Shown here: one piece after another, positions 26,230 through 35,768 of the stretch
How positions within the stretch are numbered: the stretch's first letter is position 1
Layout: each line of letters opens with the position of its first letter
Origin: Amycolatopsis rubida
GTDB lineage: Bacteria; Actinomycetota; Actinomycetes; Mycobacteriales; Pseudonocardiaceae
NCBI RefSeq assembly: GCF_900115345.1
Contig: NZ_FOWC01000007.1
Location: 372,001-436,000, forward strand
DNA length: 64,000 bases
Reading direction: 5' to 3'
The notes under the pieces: model-generated
The model's input: the letters and a program-made list of their open reading frames with translations, nothing else
Databases searched by the model: none
Told to the model about the DNA's origin: nothing
Program-made: the position numbers and the translations under genes

Positions 26230-27846
26230 TCAGCCGGACAGCGCGCGCCAAGCCTCCCGGCGTTCCCGCTGCCGTTCCGGGTCCGCCACCGGAGCCGCGG
26301 CGACCAGCCGCCGCGTGTAGTCCTCCCGCGGCGACCCCAGCACCGACGCCACCGGGCCCTCCTCGACCACCCGGCCGTGATGCAGCACCGCGACCCGGTC
26401 CGCGACCCGTTCCACCACCGCCAGGTCGTGGCTGATGAACAGGCAGGCGAAGGCCAGTTCCCGCTGCAAGTCCGCCAGCAGGTCCAGCACCGAGGCCTGC
26501 ACCGAGACGTCCAGCGCGCTCGTCGGCTCGTCCGCGATCAGCAGCCGCGGCCGCAGCGCCAGCGCCCGCGCGATCCCGACCCGCTGCCGCTGCCCGCCGG
26601 ACAGTTCGTGCGGGTACCGGCCGCTCCAGCGGGGATCCAAGCGGACGGCGGCGAGCAGTTCCGCGACCCGCTCCCGGTGCTCGCCGCGTTCGCCGTGCAC
26701 CACCAAGGGCTCGGCGATGCTCGCGCCGATCGTCGCGCGCGGGTTGAGGGCCGAGGCCGGGTTCTGGAACACGATCCCGATCTGCCGCCGGATTTCCCGC
26801 CGCTGCCGGGCCGATGCCCGCGCGACGTCCACGCCGTCGATCCGCACGGTGCCCGCCGAGGGAGCGACCAAGCCGGTCAGCACGGACGAGATCGTGCTCT
26901 TGCCCGAACCGGATTCGCCGACGAGACCGAGCACCTCGTCCGTCCCGACGGTCAGGGACACGCGGTCGACCGCGCGCACTGGCGGAGCCCCGCCGCCGAC
27001 CCGGTAGGTCACCTCCAGATCCGTCACCGAAACCAGCGGAGCCGACGTCGGCCGGACCGCACCGGCCGGAGCGGAACCCAGTGACAGCACCGAATCCAGC
27101 AGCTCCCGCGTGTAGCCGGCCCGCGGCGAAGCGAACAACCCGGCCGCCGTGTTCTGCTCGACCACCTGGCCCTCCCGCAGCACCACCACGCGATCCGCGA
27201 CGTCCGCGACCACGCCCATGTCGTGGGTCACCAGCAGGATCGCCGTGCCGAGCCGGTCCCGCAGCGACCGCAGCAGCTGCAGGATCCCGGCTTGCACGGT
27301 GACGTCCAGCGCGGTGGTCGGCTCGTCCGCGACCAGCAGCTTCGGGTCGTGGATCAGCGCGATCGCGATGACCACCCGCTGCAGCTGCCCGCCGGACAGC
27401 TCGTGCGGGTAGGCGCGCAGCACGCGCCGCGCGTCCAGTTCCACGAGCTCCAGCAGTTCCCGGGCTCGTTCCCGCGCCGCGGCCCGGGACACCGTGCGAT
27501 GCGCCCGGACCGCGTCCACGAGCTGCGTGCCGATCCGGAACACCGGGTTCAGCGCGCTCATCGGCTCCTGGAACACCATGCCGATCTCGCCGCCGCGCAC
27601 CGCGCGCAGCGCCGGACCGTCCACTGTGTACAGATCGCGGCCGTCGAGCACCGCGGAGCCGGTCACCGTCGCGGTGTCCGGCAGCAGGCCGAGCAGCGAC
27701 AGCGCGGTGACCGACTTGCCGGACCCGGATTCCCCGACGAGGGCGACGACCTCGCCGGGGCTCACCTCGAAGCTCACCGCGTGCACGGCGGCCGTGTCGC
27801 CGAACCGGATCGAGACGTCGTGCAGGGAAAGCAGCTGCTCGGACAC
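26230..27846 (-). CDS. Oligopeptide/dipeptide ABC transporter, fused ATPase subunits
   Basis: Powers import of peptides or nickel-type substrates. Two complete ATP-binding domains are fused in 538 residues. The first has Walker A GESGSGKS (38-45), LSGGQLQR and a Walker B LLVADEPTTALD. The second repeats GESGSGKS, LSGGQRQR and LLIADEPTSALD in the C-terminal half. They correspond to separate DppD and DppF subunits in other bacteria. The GTG start is four bases after the stop of the substrate-binding protein gene. It is the last gene of a four-gene operon running right to left. Confidence 0.9.
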   Translation of the reverse strand: MSEQLLSLHDVSIRFGDTAAVHAVSFEVSPGEVVALVGESGSGKSVTALSLLGLLPDTATVTGSAVLDGRDLYTVDGPALRAVRGGEIGMVFQEPMSALNPVFRIGTQLVDAVRAHRTVSRAAARERARELLELVELDARRVLRAYPHELSGGQLQRVVIAIALIHDPKLLVADEPTTALDVTVQAGILQLLRSLRDRLGTAILLVTHDMGVVADVADRVVVLREGQVVEQNTAAGLFASPRAGYTRELLDSVLSLGSAPAGAVRPTSAPLVSVTDLEVTYRVGGGAPPVRAVDRVSLTVGTDEVLGLVGESGSGKSTISSVLTGLVAPSAGTVRIDGVDVARASARQRREIRRQIGIVFQNPASALNPRATIGASIAEPLVVHGERGEHRERVAELLAAVRLDPRWSGRYPHELSGGQRQRVGIARALALRPRLLIADEPTSALDVSVQASVLDLLADLQRELAFACLFISHDLAVVERVADRVAVLHHGRVVEEGPVASVLGSPREDYTRRLVAAAPVADPERQRERREAWRALSG

Positions 27847-27850
27847 GGGA

Positions 27851-29539
27851 TTACTTCGCCAGGCCCATCTGGAGGTAGTTCGGGTACGCGGGGAACGCGC
27901 CGATCGCGAAATTGCCGACCTTCGCGCCGTGCAGGAACGAGTTGCGCGTGTAGATCAGCGGGACCACCGGCGAGTCCCGCATGATCCGCTGGTCCGCCTT
28001 GGCCCACAGCTTCCCGGCCGCGGCCGGGTCGACCGTGCCCTGCGCCTCGGTGATCAGCGCGTCCACCTCGGGCACCGAGTAGCGCGCCTCGTTGTACCCG
28101 CCGTTGCCGATCTCCGACGTGCCGAACAGCGGCTCGATGTTGGCGTTGGCGCTCGGGAAGTCCGGCTGCCACGAACCGAGCGTGAGGTCGTAGTCGCCGT
28201 CGTTGCCGGTGACCAGCGTCGTCCACGCCTCGTCGTCGAGCGGGCGCAGCTTCGTGCGGATCCCCGCCCGCTGCAGCGCGGCCTGGATCGCCTGCGCCTT
28301 GTCCGCCTCGTTGTTCGCCGTCGACACCGGGAAGTCCAGGTTGTCGATGCCGTTCGGGAAACCCGCTTCGGCGAGCAGCTGCTTCGCCTTCGCGACGTCG
28401 CCGTTCGGCGGGGCCGGGTAGAGGTCGTACACCTCGCGCCCGGCGATGCCCTCGGTGATCAGCGTTGTCGCGATCGGGCCCGCCAGATCCGCGCTGCCCG
28501 CGGCGGCGACCTGGTAGGCGGTCTTGTCCACCGCGTACTGGAACGCCTGGCGCACCTGGGGATTCGCCAGCGGCCCGCGCTTGGTGTTCAGTGCGAGATA
28601 GGCCAGCGCGCCGGACTTCGACGTGACGAGCTGGTTCTTCGCCGCCGGGTTCGTGCGGATCTGCGCCAGCTGCGCCGGGTTCACGAACGACGAGCCGAAC
28701 GCGAACGCGTCGTTGCCCTGGCTGGCCAGCAGCCGCTTCGCGACGACGCCGGTGTCCTGGCCCATCTGGATCACGACCGCGTCCGGCAGGCCGGTGCGCG
28801 CGAGGTCGGTCTTGGCGTCCCAGTTCGGGTTGCGGACGAACTTGACCTGCACGCCCTTCTGGTACGACTCGACCTGGTACGGGCCGGACGCGACCGGCTT
28901 CGTGTCGTAGGTCCCGTCGGTGCCCTTGCCCTTCGGCACCGGGGCGAACGCCGGCATGCTCGCGATCCACGGCCAGTCGCCGTACGGGCGGGCCAGCCGG
29001 AACACGATCGTCTTCGGGTCCGGTGTCTCGATCGACGCCAGTTCGCCGCCCTTGAACGGGCCCTGGTAGCCGGGTCCGCCGGCGAGCAGGTTCTTGTGGT
29101 AACCCAGTCCGCCGGAGAACGCCGGGTCGAACGACCGCTCGATGCCGTATTTGATCTCGGCGCTGGTGATCGGCGTGCCGTCGGCCATCTTCAGGCCGTC
29201 CTTGAGCGTGTAGGTCCAGGTCTTGCCGTCCGCGCTGGCCCGGCCGGTGTCGGTGGCGAGGTCCGGGACCACGGTCGCCGGGCCGTCCGCGGCGGTCTTC
29301 CACGCGGTGAGCCGGCGGTGGATCAGGCTGATCGTGGTGATCGCCAGGTTCTGGCTCTTCGCCGGGTCGAGGTGCTGGGTCGTGGTGTCGCTGAGGATGT
29401 ACAGCGTCCCGCCCGGCGAAACCGCGACCGCTCCCCCGCCGCCGGACTGCTCGTTCGCGTTGCACGCGGCGAGGAACGCCCCTGCCCCGGTGACCGTGGC
29501 GGTGATGCCGAGCGCCTTCAGGAAGTCCCTGCGATCCAT
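27851..29539 (-). CDS. ABC transporter substrate-binding lipoprotein (SBP_bac_5)
   Basis: Captures peptides or related ligands outside the membrane. The 562-residue protein begins MDRRDFLKALG with a twin-arginine motif and has a lipobox ending in Cys26 (LAAC), so it is probably a Tat-exported lipoprotein. The mature part is a family 5 extracellular solute-binding protein (DGKTWTYTLKDGLKMADGTPI, KQLLAEAGFPNGIDNL). Its position between the permease and ATPase genes is unusual only in order. The ligand cannot be assigned. Confidence 0.9.
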   Translation of the reverse strand: MDRRDFLKALGITATVTGAGAFLAACNANEQSGGGGAVAVSPGGTLYILSDTTTQHLDPAKSQNLAITTISLIHRRLTAWKTAADGPATVVPDLATDTGRASADGKTWTYTLKDGLKMADGTPITSAEIKYGIERSFDPAFSGGLGYHKNLLAGGPGYQGPFKGGELASIETPDPKTIVFRLARPYGDWPWIASMPAFAPVPKGKGTDGTYDTKPVASGPYQVESYQKGVQVKFVRNPNWDAKTDLARTGLPDAVVIQMGQDTGVVAKRLLASQGNDAFAFGSSFVNPAQLAQIRTNPAAKNQLVTSKSGALAYLALNTKRGPLANPQVRQAFQYAVDKTAYQVAAAGSADLAGPIATTLITEGIAGREVYDLYPAPPNGDVAKAKQLLAEAGFPNGIDNLDFPVSTANNEADKAQAIQAALQRAGIRTKLRPLDDEAWTTLVTGNDGDYDLTLGSWQPDFPSANANIEPLFGTSEIGNGGYNEARYSVPEVDALITEAQGTVDPAAAGKLWAKADQRIMRDSPVVPLIYTRNSFLHGAKVGNFAIGAFPAYPNYLQMGLAK

Positions 29540-29558
29540 GGTTTTTCCGTTCCCTTTC

Positions 29559-30560
29559 TCAAGAACCGAGCCGAGCGCGGGGGTCGAGGACCCCGTAGAG
29601 CACGTCCACCGCGAAGTTCGCGAGGACGACGAAGAAGGCGGCGAACAGGCTGACGCCCATCAGCACCGGCAGGTCCACCTGGTGCACGGCGTCGACGAGC
29701 AGCCCGCCGAGACCGGGCAGCGCGAACACCCGCTCGGTGATCACCGCGCCGCCGAGCAGCGCGCCGAGATCGACCGCGAACACCGTCACCACCGGCAGCA
29801 ACACGTTGCGCAGCGCGTATTTCCCGATGACTGTCCGCTCCGGCAGGCCGACCGCCCGCGCGGTGCGGATGAAGTCCTCGCCCAGGATTTCGAGCATCTG
29901 CCCGCGCGAGAGCCGGGCGTAGACCGCGGCGTTGATGAACGCCAGCACCAGCCACGGGAGCACGAGGTGCCACGCCCAGTCGAGCGGGCTTTGCGCGAAC
30001 GCCACGTAACCGCTCACCGGAACGACGTCGAGGGTGAAGCCGAACAGCAGGATTCCCAGCAGTCCCACCAGATACGCGGGCGCGGACACTCCGGCGAGCG
30101 TCACCGTCATCGCGGCGCGGTCGGCGAACTTGCCGCGGCGCAGCGCGGAGAACACCCCGGTCGCGACCCCGGCGATCAGCCAGATCACCGACGCGCCGAC
30201 GGCCAGCGAGACGGTGATCGGCAGCCGGTCCCCGATCAGCGTCAGCACCGGTTCGCTCTGCTGGAACGAGTAGCCGAAGCAGGGCGCGGAGCAGACGATC
30301 GCCGTCACGCCGGTACCGAACGTGCGGCCGGTGAAGATGCCGCCGAGGAAGTCGAAGTACTGCTGGATCCACGGCTTGTCGAAGCCCATGAACTCCCGTG
30401 CCAGCGCCAGGTTCTCCGGCGTGCACGGCTTGCCGCAGGACATGTACGCCGGGTCGGTGGGCAGCAGGTAGAACACCGCGAAGGTGCCGAAGCTGACCAC
30501 GAGCAGCACACCGAGCATGCCCAGCAGGCGGATGCCCACGAAACGCAGGGTGCGGTTCAC
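29559..30560 (-). CDS. ABC transporter permease, DppB type
   Basis: A 333-residue permease with six membrane helices and the EAA-like cytoplasmic loop (GEDFIRTARAVGLPERTVIGKYALRN). The first external loop is large and has four cysteines (MSCGKPCTPEN, VCSAPC), an unusual feature that could form disulfides outside the cell. The GTG at 30560 overlaps the stop of the upstream DppC-type gene by four bases, so the two are translationally coupled. It pairs with the DppC-type protein to form the channel. Confidence 0.88.
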   Translation of the reverse strand: MNRTLRFVGIRLLGMLGVLLVVSFGTFAVFYLLPTDPAYMSCGKPCTPENLALAREFMGFDKPWIQQYFDFLGGIFTGRTFGTGVTAIVCSAPCFGYSFQQSEPVLTLIGDRLPITVSLAVGASVIWLIAGVATGVFSALRRGKFADRAAMTVTLAGVSAPAYLVGLLGILLFGFTLDVVPVSGYVAFAQSPLDWAWHLVLPWLVLAFINAAVYARLSRGQMLEILGEDFIRTARAVGLPERTVIGKYALRNVLLPVVTVFAVDLGALLGGAVITERVFALPGLGGLLVDAVHQVDLPVLMGVSLFAAFFVVLANFAVDVLYGVLDPRARLGS

Positions 30561-31498
30561 CGGCGCACCGCCGTCTTCGGGTCGAGCGCGTCGCGCAGCC
30601 CGTCGCCGAGCATGTTGAACGCGAGCGTCGCGAGGAACAGCGCGGCGCCGGGGAAAATGAGGAACATCGGATCGGTCTGCACCCAGTTGATCGCGTCGCT
30701 GATGGAACGGCCCCAGCTCGGCGTGGGCGGCGGGATGCCGACGCCGAGGAACGACAGCGCGGCTTCCAGCCCGATGTTGGCCGGGATGCTCACCGTCGCC
30801 AGCACGATGATCGGCGCCCACAGGTTCGGCAGCAGCTCGCGCCGGAACACGTGCACGCCGCCCGCGCCGAGCGCCCGGGCCGCCTTGACGAAGTCGCGAT
30901 TGCGCAGGCTCAGCGTCTGCGCGCGGACCACCCTGGCCACGCGCGGCCAGCCGAACAGTCCGATCACCGCGATCAGCAGCAGCGGGCGCGGGATCGACTG
31001 CGGGGCGACCGCGCCGAGCGCGATCATGAAGATCAGCTGCGGGAACCCGAGCAGCACGTCGGTCACCCGGCTCACCACGGTGTCCCACCAGCCGCCGAGG
31101 TACCCGGCGCTCGCCCCGAGCAGCACGCCCAGCAGCATCGACACCGCGGTCGCGGCGAGCCCGATCAGGAACGACGTGCGCGCGCCGTACGCGACGACCG
31201 CGAAGAGGTCCCGGCCGGTGAGCGGTTCGACGCCGAACCAGTGGCTGCCGCTGATGCCGCCGAGGAATCCCGCGCCGGTGCCGTCGGCCGGATTGAGCAG
31301 TTCGGTGTGGTAGGCGTAGGGATCCTGGCCTTCGATCAGGGCGAGCAGAGGAGCCGCGAGAGCGGTGATGATCACCAGCACGATGACGACCGCGCTGGCT
31401 TGCGCCCAGCGGTCGTGCCGCAGCGCGCGCCAGAGGTTCCGGGAGGCCGGAGCGGCCGCCGGGACACCGGCGCCGCCCGGCGACAGGATGTCGGACAA
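30557..31498 (-). CDS. ABC transporter permease, DppC type
   Basis: A 313-residue permease with an N-terminal cytoplasmic segment, the OppC_N helix (VVIVLVIITALAAPLLAL) and five more helices. The EAA-like loop is NRDFVKAARALGAGGVHVF. It is the first gene of the minus-strand peptide-transport operon (DppC, DppB, binding protein, fused ATPase). Upstream, a TTACT-N12-AGTAA repeat at 31521-31542 may mark an operator. The DppC-first order and a fused ATPase are common in actinobacteria. Confidence 0.88.
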   Translation of the reverse strand: MSDILSPGGAGVPAAAPASRNLWRALRHDRWAQASAVVIVLVIITALAAPLLALIEGQDPYAYHTELLNPADGTGAGFLGGISGSHWFGVEPLTGRDLFAVVAYGARTSFLIGLAATAVSMLLGVLLGASAGYLGGWWDTVVSRVTDVLLGFPQLIFMIALGAVAPQSIPRPLLLIAVIGLFGWPRVARVVRAQTLSLRNRDFVKAARALGAGGVHVFRRELLPNLWAPIIVLATVSIPANIGLEAALSFLGVGIPPPTPSWGRSISDAINWVQTDPMFLIFPGAALFLATLAFNMLGDGLRDALDPKTAVRR

Positions 31499-31819
31499 CG
31501 GTTCCCTATGCAGATCAGCGTTACTTGATGACGTGACAGTAAAGAACCCGAAGGAAATTCACCACGACGGCGGCGCCCGTCCCGGATCGTGAGACGCCGC
31601 CGAGGTCGCGACTCCTCGGGCATTCGGCTTGTTCACCCAGGTCACCCGCGATCCGGCGGCCCAGCTCAGTCTGCCGTGCGGACAGCTGCCCGGCCGGCGT
31701 TGTCGTCACCCGTTCGGACGCAGTCCCGGGACGGTCGGCTGACCCGGACTGTGCCGCGGCCCGGCCGGCTCTGGACTGGCCGCACGGAACCAGTCTCATG
31801 TGGACGGAAGGACCTGCCG
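31499..31819. other. Gene-free divergent region
   Basis: No convincing gene. It separates the peptide-transport operon (left) and the protease pseudogene (right). TTACT-N12-AGTAA (31521-31542, ACGT in the centre) is the only clear symmetry and may serve the transporter promoter. The rest holds nothing I recognise. Confidence 0.5.
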
Positions 31820-32457
31820 ATGTCTCGCAGCTCGCGCAAGCTGGCCGGAGTGCTGATTTCCGCGGCCGCGGCCGCCCTGCCGGTCAGCCCTCCCGCCTCG
31901 GCGGCCGGCGCGGCGGTGAACGGCGGCGACGCGATGTACACCGTCTCGCCGGGACCCGGACGCGAGCCGTACTACTGCTCTGCGGGATTCGCGGTTCTCG
32001 TCAAGCAGGTCCGGTACCTCCGCACCGCGGGGCACTGCACCGAACACGGGCTCGACTGGAAAGCCGTCGGCCGCAACGTCGACAGCCGCTTCCCGGTGAC
32101 CGATTACGGCCGCGTCGAGGATCCGGGCACAGCCGGGTCGATCTGTACGACGGCAGCACTCAGCGGATCCTGCGCGCGGGCGCCCCGCGAGTGGGACAGC
32201 TGGTGTGCAAGAGCGGCATGACCACGAAGAAGACGTGCGGAAAGGTCCTGGGCCTCAACCAGACCGTGAACTTCGGCGACGGCAAGCAGGTCGTCGGGAC
32301 CATCGCTACGGATATCCCGGTCGGGGCCGGCGACAGCGGCGGCCCGTTGTTCTGCGCCGGGGTCGGGTACGGAGTGCTCTCCGGCGGGAACGACCAGGTC
32401 AGCTTCTTCCAGCCGTTGCCGCCGGCGCTCGCCGCCTGCGGAGCGACACTCGCCTGA
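31820..32457 (+). pseudogene. Secreted chymotrypsin-like (S1) protease, frameshifted
   Basis: The ATG follows GGAAGGA and begins a signal peptide (AAAAALPVSPPASAAG). The catalytic His is in RTAGHC and the likely catalytic Asp in PVTDYGRV. Soon after (near 32120-32137) the matching sequence jumps to another frame (VDLYDGSTQRI...), which carries the catalytic GDSGGPLF and runs to the stop at 32455. The original frame stops at 32221. All three catalytic residues remain, so the lesion is recent or a sequence error. The closest family type is streptogrisin/alpha-lytic-like, without a long propeptide. Confidence 0.75.
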
Positions 32458-32500
32458 GCGCGCTGCCCGAGGGGGGGGAGACCGCTCGGCACGCTGTGCC

Positions 32501-34747
32501 TCACCCGCTCGGAGTCTCCCCCGGGATCCCCGCCCGGACCTGCCGGTACAGCCGCGGCACCGTCGGGTTGGGCAGCGCCGGCAGCCGCCGCGGGCCGGCC
32601 GATCCGGTCGCGGCCAGATCGCACAAGACGTGGTAAAGGTGGCTCAGCGCCCGCAGAGCCGGGTCTTTCGCCCGTTCTCCGGCGGCAGCGGGGGTATACG
32701 CGAACAAGGCCACGTCGGCGCGCGCCAGCGGGCCCTCCGCGGCTGGCCGGCCCGTGCCGGGCGGAGCCGCGGTCAATTCCTCGACCGCCTCGGCGAGGGC
32801 GGTGCACGCCGCCACCGGGCCTTCCGGATGCCGGGTGCACGAACCAGGCATCCGCATCGCGACCGCGAGCGCCCTGCCGTGCGTGGTCAGCGCGGCGTAA
32901 AGCGACAACCGGTGCCGCAACCGGGGCGAGGTCGTGCCGCCGAGGACCGGGCGGGTGAGCGGTCGCGCGACCAGCGCGAGCTGGTACAGCCGGTGGTCGA
33001 GGTCGCGGGCGAGCGCGTCGAAGTCCGCGGGCGGGCCGGGGTGCCGCTCAAGCCGGGCCGCGGCGGCGGTCAGCACCTCGTGCAGCGCGCCGAGGAGGTT
33101 GTTCCGCACCGTGCGCACAGTGTCCCGAGTGGACAGCGGGGTGACGAGCAGCGCGACCAGCAGGCCGACCGCCGCGCCGATCGCGGTTTCCTCCAGCCGC
33201 AGCAGAAGCAGACCGGGCGAGAACTCGTGCAGCACGCTGTAGAGCTGGCCGACCATGATCGTCACGAAGAAGATCATGTACGCGTACGACAACCGGATCA
33301 GGTAGAAGCCGAGGAACATGCTCGCGCAGATGGTCGCCAGCACGGCCGCGGTGCTGCCCGCGGTCAGCGCCGCCAGGCCGATCGACGCGGCGAGGCCGAC
33401 GAACGTGCCGACCACCCGGTTGAAGCCCTTGAGGAAGGTTTCGGTTCGGGTGGCGGTGCCGGTGAACATGACGAACGCGGCCAGCACCGCCCAGTAGTAG
33501 CGGGCGTCGGACAACTGCTTGCCGGCCAGGATCGCCAGCGCGCCGGCGAGCGCGCCCTGCACCGCCTGCCTGCTCACGAAGTCGAGGCGGGACAACGGGT
33601 TCCACCGGGCGTGCCGGGCCGGGACCTCGCCCGCGGCGGCCGCCGAACCCGGCAGCGCGCCGAAGACCAGGCCCACCGCCGGTTCGAAATCGTCGACGGG
33701 TTCGGCCCCGGCCGCGCCGGGCCGCCGGGCCCGTTCGAGCACCGGGGCCAGTTCGAGCGCGGCCGCCGCGAAGTGCCGCGCGGGCCACCACCCGCCTGCC
33801 GTGCCGCCCGCACCCTCGGCCAGCGCGGCCAGCCGGTAGGCGACCTGCGACGCACCCCGGTCGTCGTGCCGGGCCAGCCGGTCGGACACCTCCGCGGCCA
33901 GCACGGCCAGCCCGGAACCGCTGTCGACGAGCGCGCACGCGGAGGTCGCCAGCTGGTCGAGCAGATGGTGCGCGTCGACCATCGCGCGCCGGAGCGCGGC
34001 CGCCGAGAAGCCTTCCGGCACCGCGCCGGGCTGTGCCGACCACGCCTCGATCATCAGCGCCGCTTCGGCGATCCGCGCCTGCCGCCGCTGAACTCGCCGC
34101 CGGAGCCGCACGTCCTGATGCGGATCCGGGCTGCTCAGCAGATCCGCGCAGGACCGGGCGAGCGCTCGGCCTCGTGCGTCGAACGCGCGCACCACTTGGC
34201 CGAGCGTGCGTTCCGGGCTGGTGCGCAACACCGTCAGCGACAGCAGCAGCACCCACACCGATGCCACCACGACGGCGAGCAGCAGCGCGGGCAGCGTCTC
34301 GACGGTCGCGTGCAGGAAGGACGCGAAGAAGTAGCCCATCCAGGCCATGAAGCCGTAGAAAAAGAAAACCGGCCCGAAACGGCGGACGAAAACCGCGAGG
34401 AACATCACCACGACGAAGACGACGAGCATCAGGTCCGGATGCGCGCCGACCGCCGCTCCCGGCACCATGCCGGCTCCGAAGGCGACCGGGAAGAACACCG
34501 CGGTCTTCACCTTCGTCCAGGCCGGCGAGTCGCCGAGGGCCATCGACCCCATCATCGCGACCACCGCGCCGAGCAGCATCCCGACCAGCGCGCCCTTCGG
34601 GTCCGCGCCGGTGAAATGCGCCAGCAGGTACTCCACGCCGAGCGCGGTGCCCATCGACACGGTCGCCCCGAGCGCCGAGCGCAACCGGCTCAGCCCCGGA
34701 TCCGAGGCGGCCACCCGGTCCCGGATCTCCGTTCCCCTGGGCAGCAT
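32501..34747 (-). CDS. FUSC-family membrane exporter (aromatic acid efflux type)
   Basis: A 748-residue protein with two clusters of membrane helices separated by cytoplasmic segments, the FUSC/AaeB layout. The second cluster includes YYWAVLAAFVMFTGTATRTETFLKG, which matches the family core. Such proteins export aromatic acids or other toxic compounds; the substrate here is unknown. The ATG at 34747 has GAAGG in front. An upstream GTG at 34780 would abut the palindrome and is less likely. It is divergent from a MarR gene, which probably represses it. Confidence 0.8.
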   Translation of the reverse strand: MLPRGTEIRDRVAASDPGLSRLRSALGATVSMGTALGVEYLLAHFTGADPKGALVGMLLGAVVAMMGSMALGDSPAWTKVKTAVFFPVAFGAGMVPGAAVGAHPDLMLVVFVVVMFLAVFVRRFGPVFFFYGFMAWMGYFFASFLHATVETLPALLLAVVVASVWVLLLSLTVLRTSPERTLGQVVRAFDARGRALARSCADLLSSPDPHQDVRLRRRVQRRQARIAEAALMIEAWSAQPGAVPEGFSAAALRRAMVDAHHLLDQLATSACALVDSGSGLAVLAAEVSDRLARHDDRGASQVAYRLAALAEGAGGTAGGWWPARHFAAAALELAPVLERARRPGAAGAEPVDDFEPAVGLVFGALPGSAAAAGEVPARHARWNPLSRLDFVSRQAVQGALAGALAILAGKQLSDARYYWAVLAAFVMFTGTATRTETFLKGFNRVVGTFVGLAASIGLAALTAGSTAAVLATICASMFLGFYLIRLSYAYMIFFVTIMVGQLYSVLHEFSPGLLLLRLEETAIGAAVGLLVALLVTPLSTRDTVRTVRNNLLGALHEVLTAAAARLERHPGPPADFDALARDLDHRLYQLALVARPLTRPVLGGTTSPRLRHRLSLYAALTTHGRALAVAMRMPGSCTRHPEGPVAACTALAEAVEELTAAPPGTGRPAAEGPLARADVALFAYTPAAAGERAKDPALRALSHLYHVLCDLAATGSAGPRRLPALPNPTVPRLYRQVRAGIPGETPSG

Positions 34748-34780
34748 CCACCCCGCCTTCCCGTCCTCCTGCGCGATCAC

Positions 34781-34793
34781 CGGTATGATACCG
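34781..34793. promoter_or_regulatory. MarR-type operator
   Basis: CGGTATGATACCG is a perfect 13-bp palindrome located between the divergent FUSC and MarR starts. Its length and place fit a MarR dimer site controlling both genes. Confidence 0.6.
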
Positions 34794-34835
34794 ATATTTC
34801 CGCGACGCCTCTTCGGCTCATCGGAGGACCCGGGC

Positions 34836-35285
34836 ATGGAACAGCCCAGCGAACCGCTCGACGTGCTGGAACGCGCCACCGCGGTGCTGGTGCGGAATTT
34901 CGAGATGCTGCGCCGCCGCACCGACGTCTACGCCGAACTGGACCAGGCCGAGTACCTGATCCTGCGCACGCTCGACGAGCTCGGCCCGGCCGACATCGGC
35001 ACCCTGGCCGGCGCGCTGGGCCTCGACCCGTCCACCGCCGGACGGCAGGTCTCGGCCATGCTCCGGAAGGAACTGGCCGAGCGCAGCCCGGCCGGCGACG
35101 ACCGCAGACGCTGCGTCATCACCCCGACCGGGCACGGCCGCGAACTCATGCACCGCACCCGTACCCGGCGGCGATCCTCGGTCGCGGAACTGCTGAACGA
35201 CTGGTCGCCTGACGAGGTACAAGCCTTCGCCGGCCTGCTGACCCGGTACAACAGCGCAGTCACGCGCCGTTACCTCGGCGACTGA
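34836..35285 (+). CDS. MarR-family transcriptional regulator
   Basis: A 149-residue MarR protein. The winged HTH spans about residues 45-110 (GTLAGALGLDPSTAGRQVSAMLRKEL, wing SPAGDDRRRCVITPTGHGREL). The ATG at 34836 follows CGGAGG. It is divergent from the FUSC exporter with a perfect 13-bp palindrome between them, the classical pattern for a repressor released by the exporter's substrate. Its end overlaps the tail of the minus-strand acetyltransferase remnant. Confidence 0.88.
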   Translation: MEQPSEPLDVLERATAVLVRNFEMLRRRTDVYAELDQAEYLILRTLDELGPADIGTLAGALGLDPSTAGRQVSAMLRKELAERSPAGDDRRRCVITPTGHGRELMHRTRTRRRSSVAELLNDWSPDEVQAFAGLLTRYNSAVTRRYLGD

Positions 35286-35748
35286 CGCCGTCGGCGGCGA
35301 GGTCGAACCGAAATCGGTTCTCGCCGCGCCCGCGGCCGTCCGGCGCGCCGCCGTTGGAGAGGATCACCCGCCGCGAGGGTTCGTTGTCCGCGGCCCAGGT
35401 CAGCAGGACGCGGTCGAGGCTCCGGCATTCCGCGAGCCCGGCCGCCAGCGTCCGCGTGCCGCCACGGAGGCACCCGCTTCGGCGAGTTCGGCGGTGAGTT
35501 CGGGCCGGACGACCAGCGCGCCCGGGGAGTACTCGCCGGAGACGTACCAGAAGACCGTGGACGGCACTCCCCACCGCGCGCCGCGCGGCGACGAAGCCGG
35601 CGGAGTCGTCGCTCGCCGAGTCCAGCCACTCGGCCGGGCGGCCTTCGAGCAAGCAGCCAGCCTGTTCGCCGACGAGATAGCACGTGCCGACTTCGGTGGT
35701 GGGCCAGACCAGCCGAGGCGGCTGGAGAAGACGGATCGCACAGCTCAT
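35260..35748 (-). pseudogene. GNAT acetyltransferase pseudogene
   Basis: It starts well (MSCAIRLLQPPRLVWPTTEV, then EWLDSASDDSAGFVAARR) with GAGGAAGCG before the ATG. The next part (ARWGVPSTVFWYVSGEY, LVVRPELTAELAEAG) is in a second frame. The acetyl-CoA-binding glycine segment is lost, and the end (LAECRSLDRVLLTWAADNEPSRRVILSNGG) is back in the first frame. Two frame changes and a deletion have destroyed the active region. The order of the pieces matches the GNAT family, so the identity is fairly secure. Confidence 0.75.
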
Positions 35749-35768
35749 TTTCGCTTCCTCGGAGCACG

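Noticed and set aside
32471..32478. Run of eight G bases near the protease pseudogene as cause of its frameshift
   Set aside because: It lies after the stop codon, more than 300 bases from the point where the frame changes.
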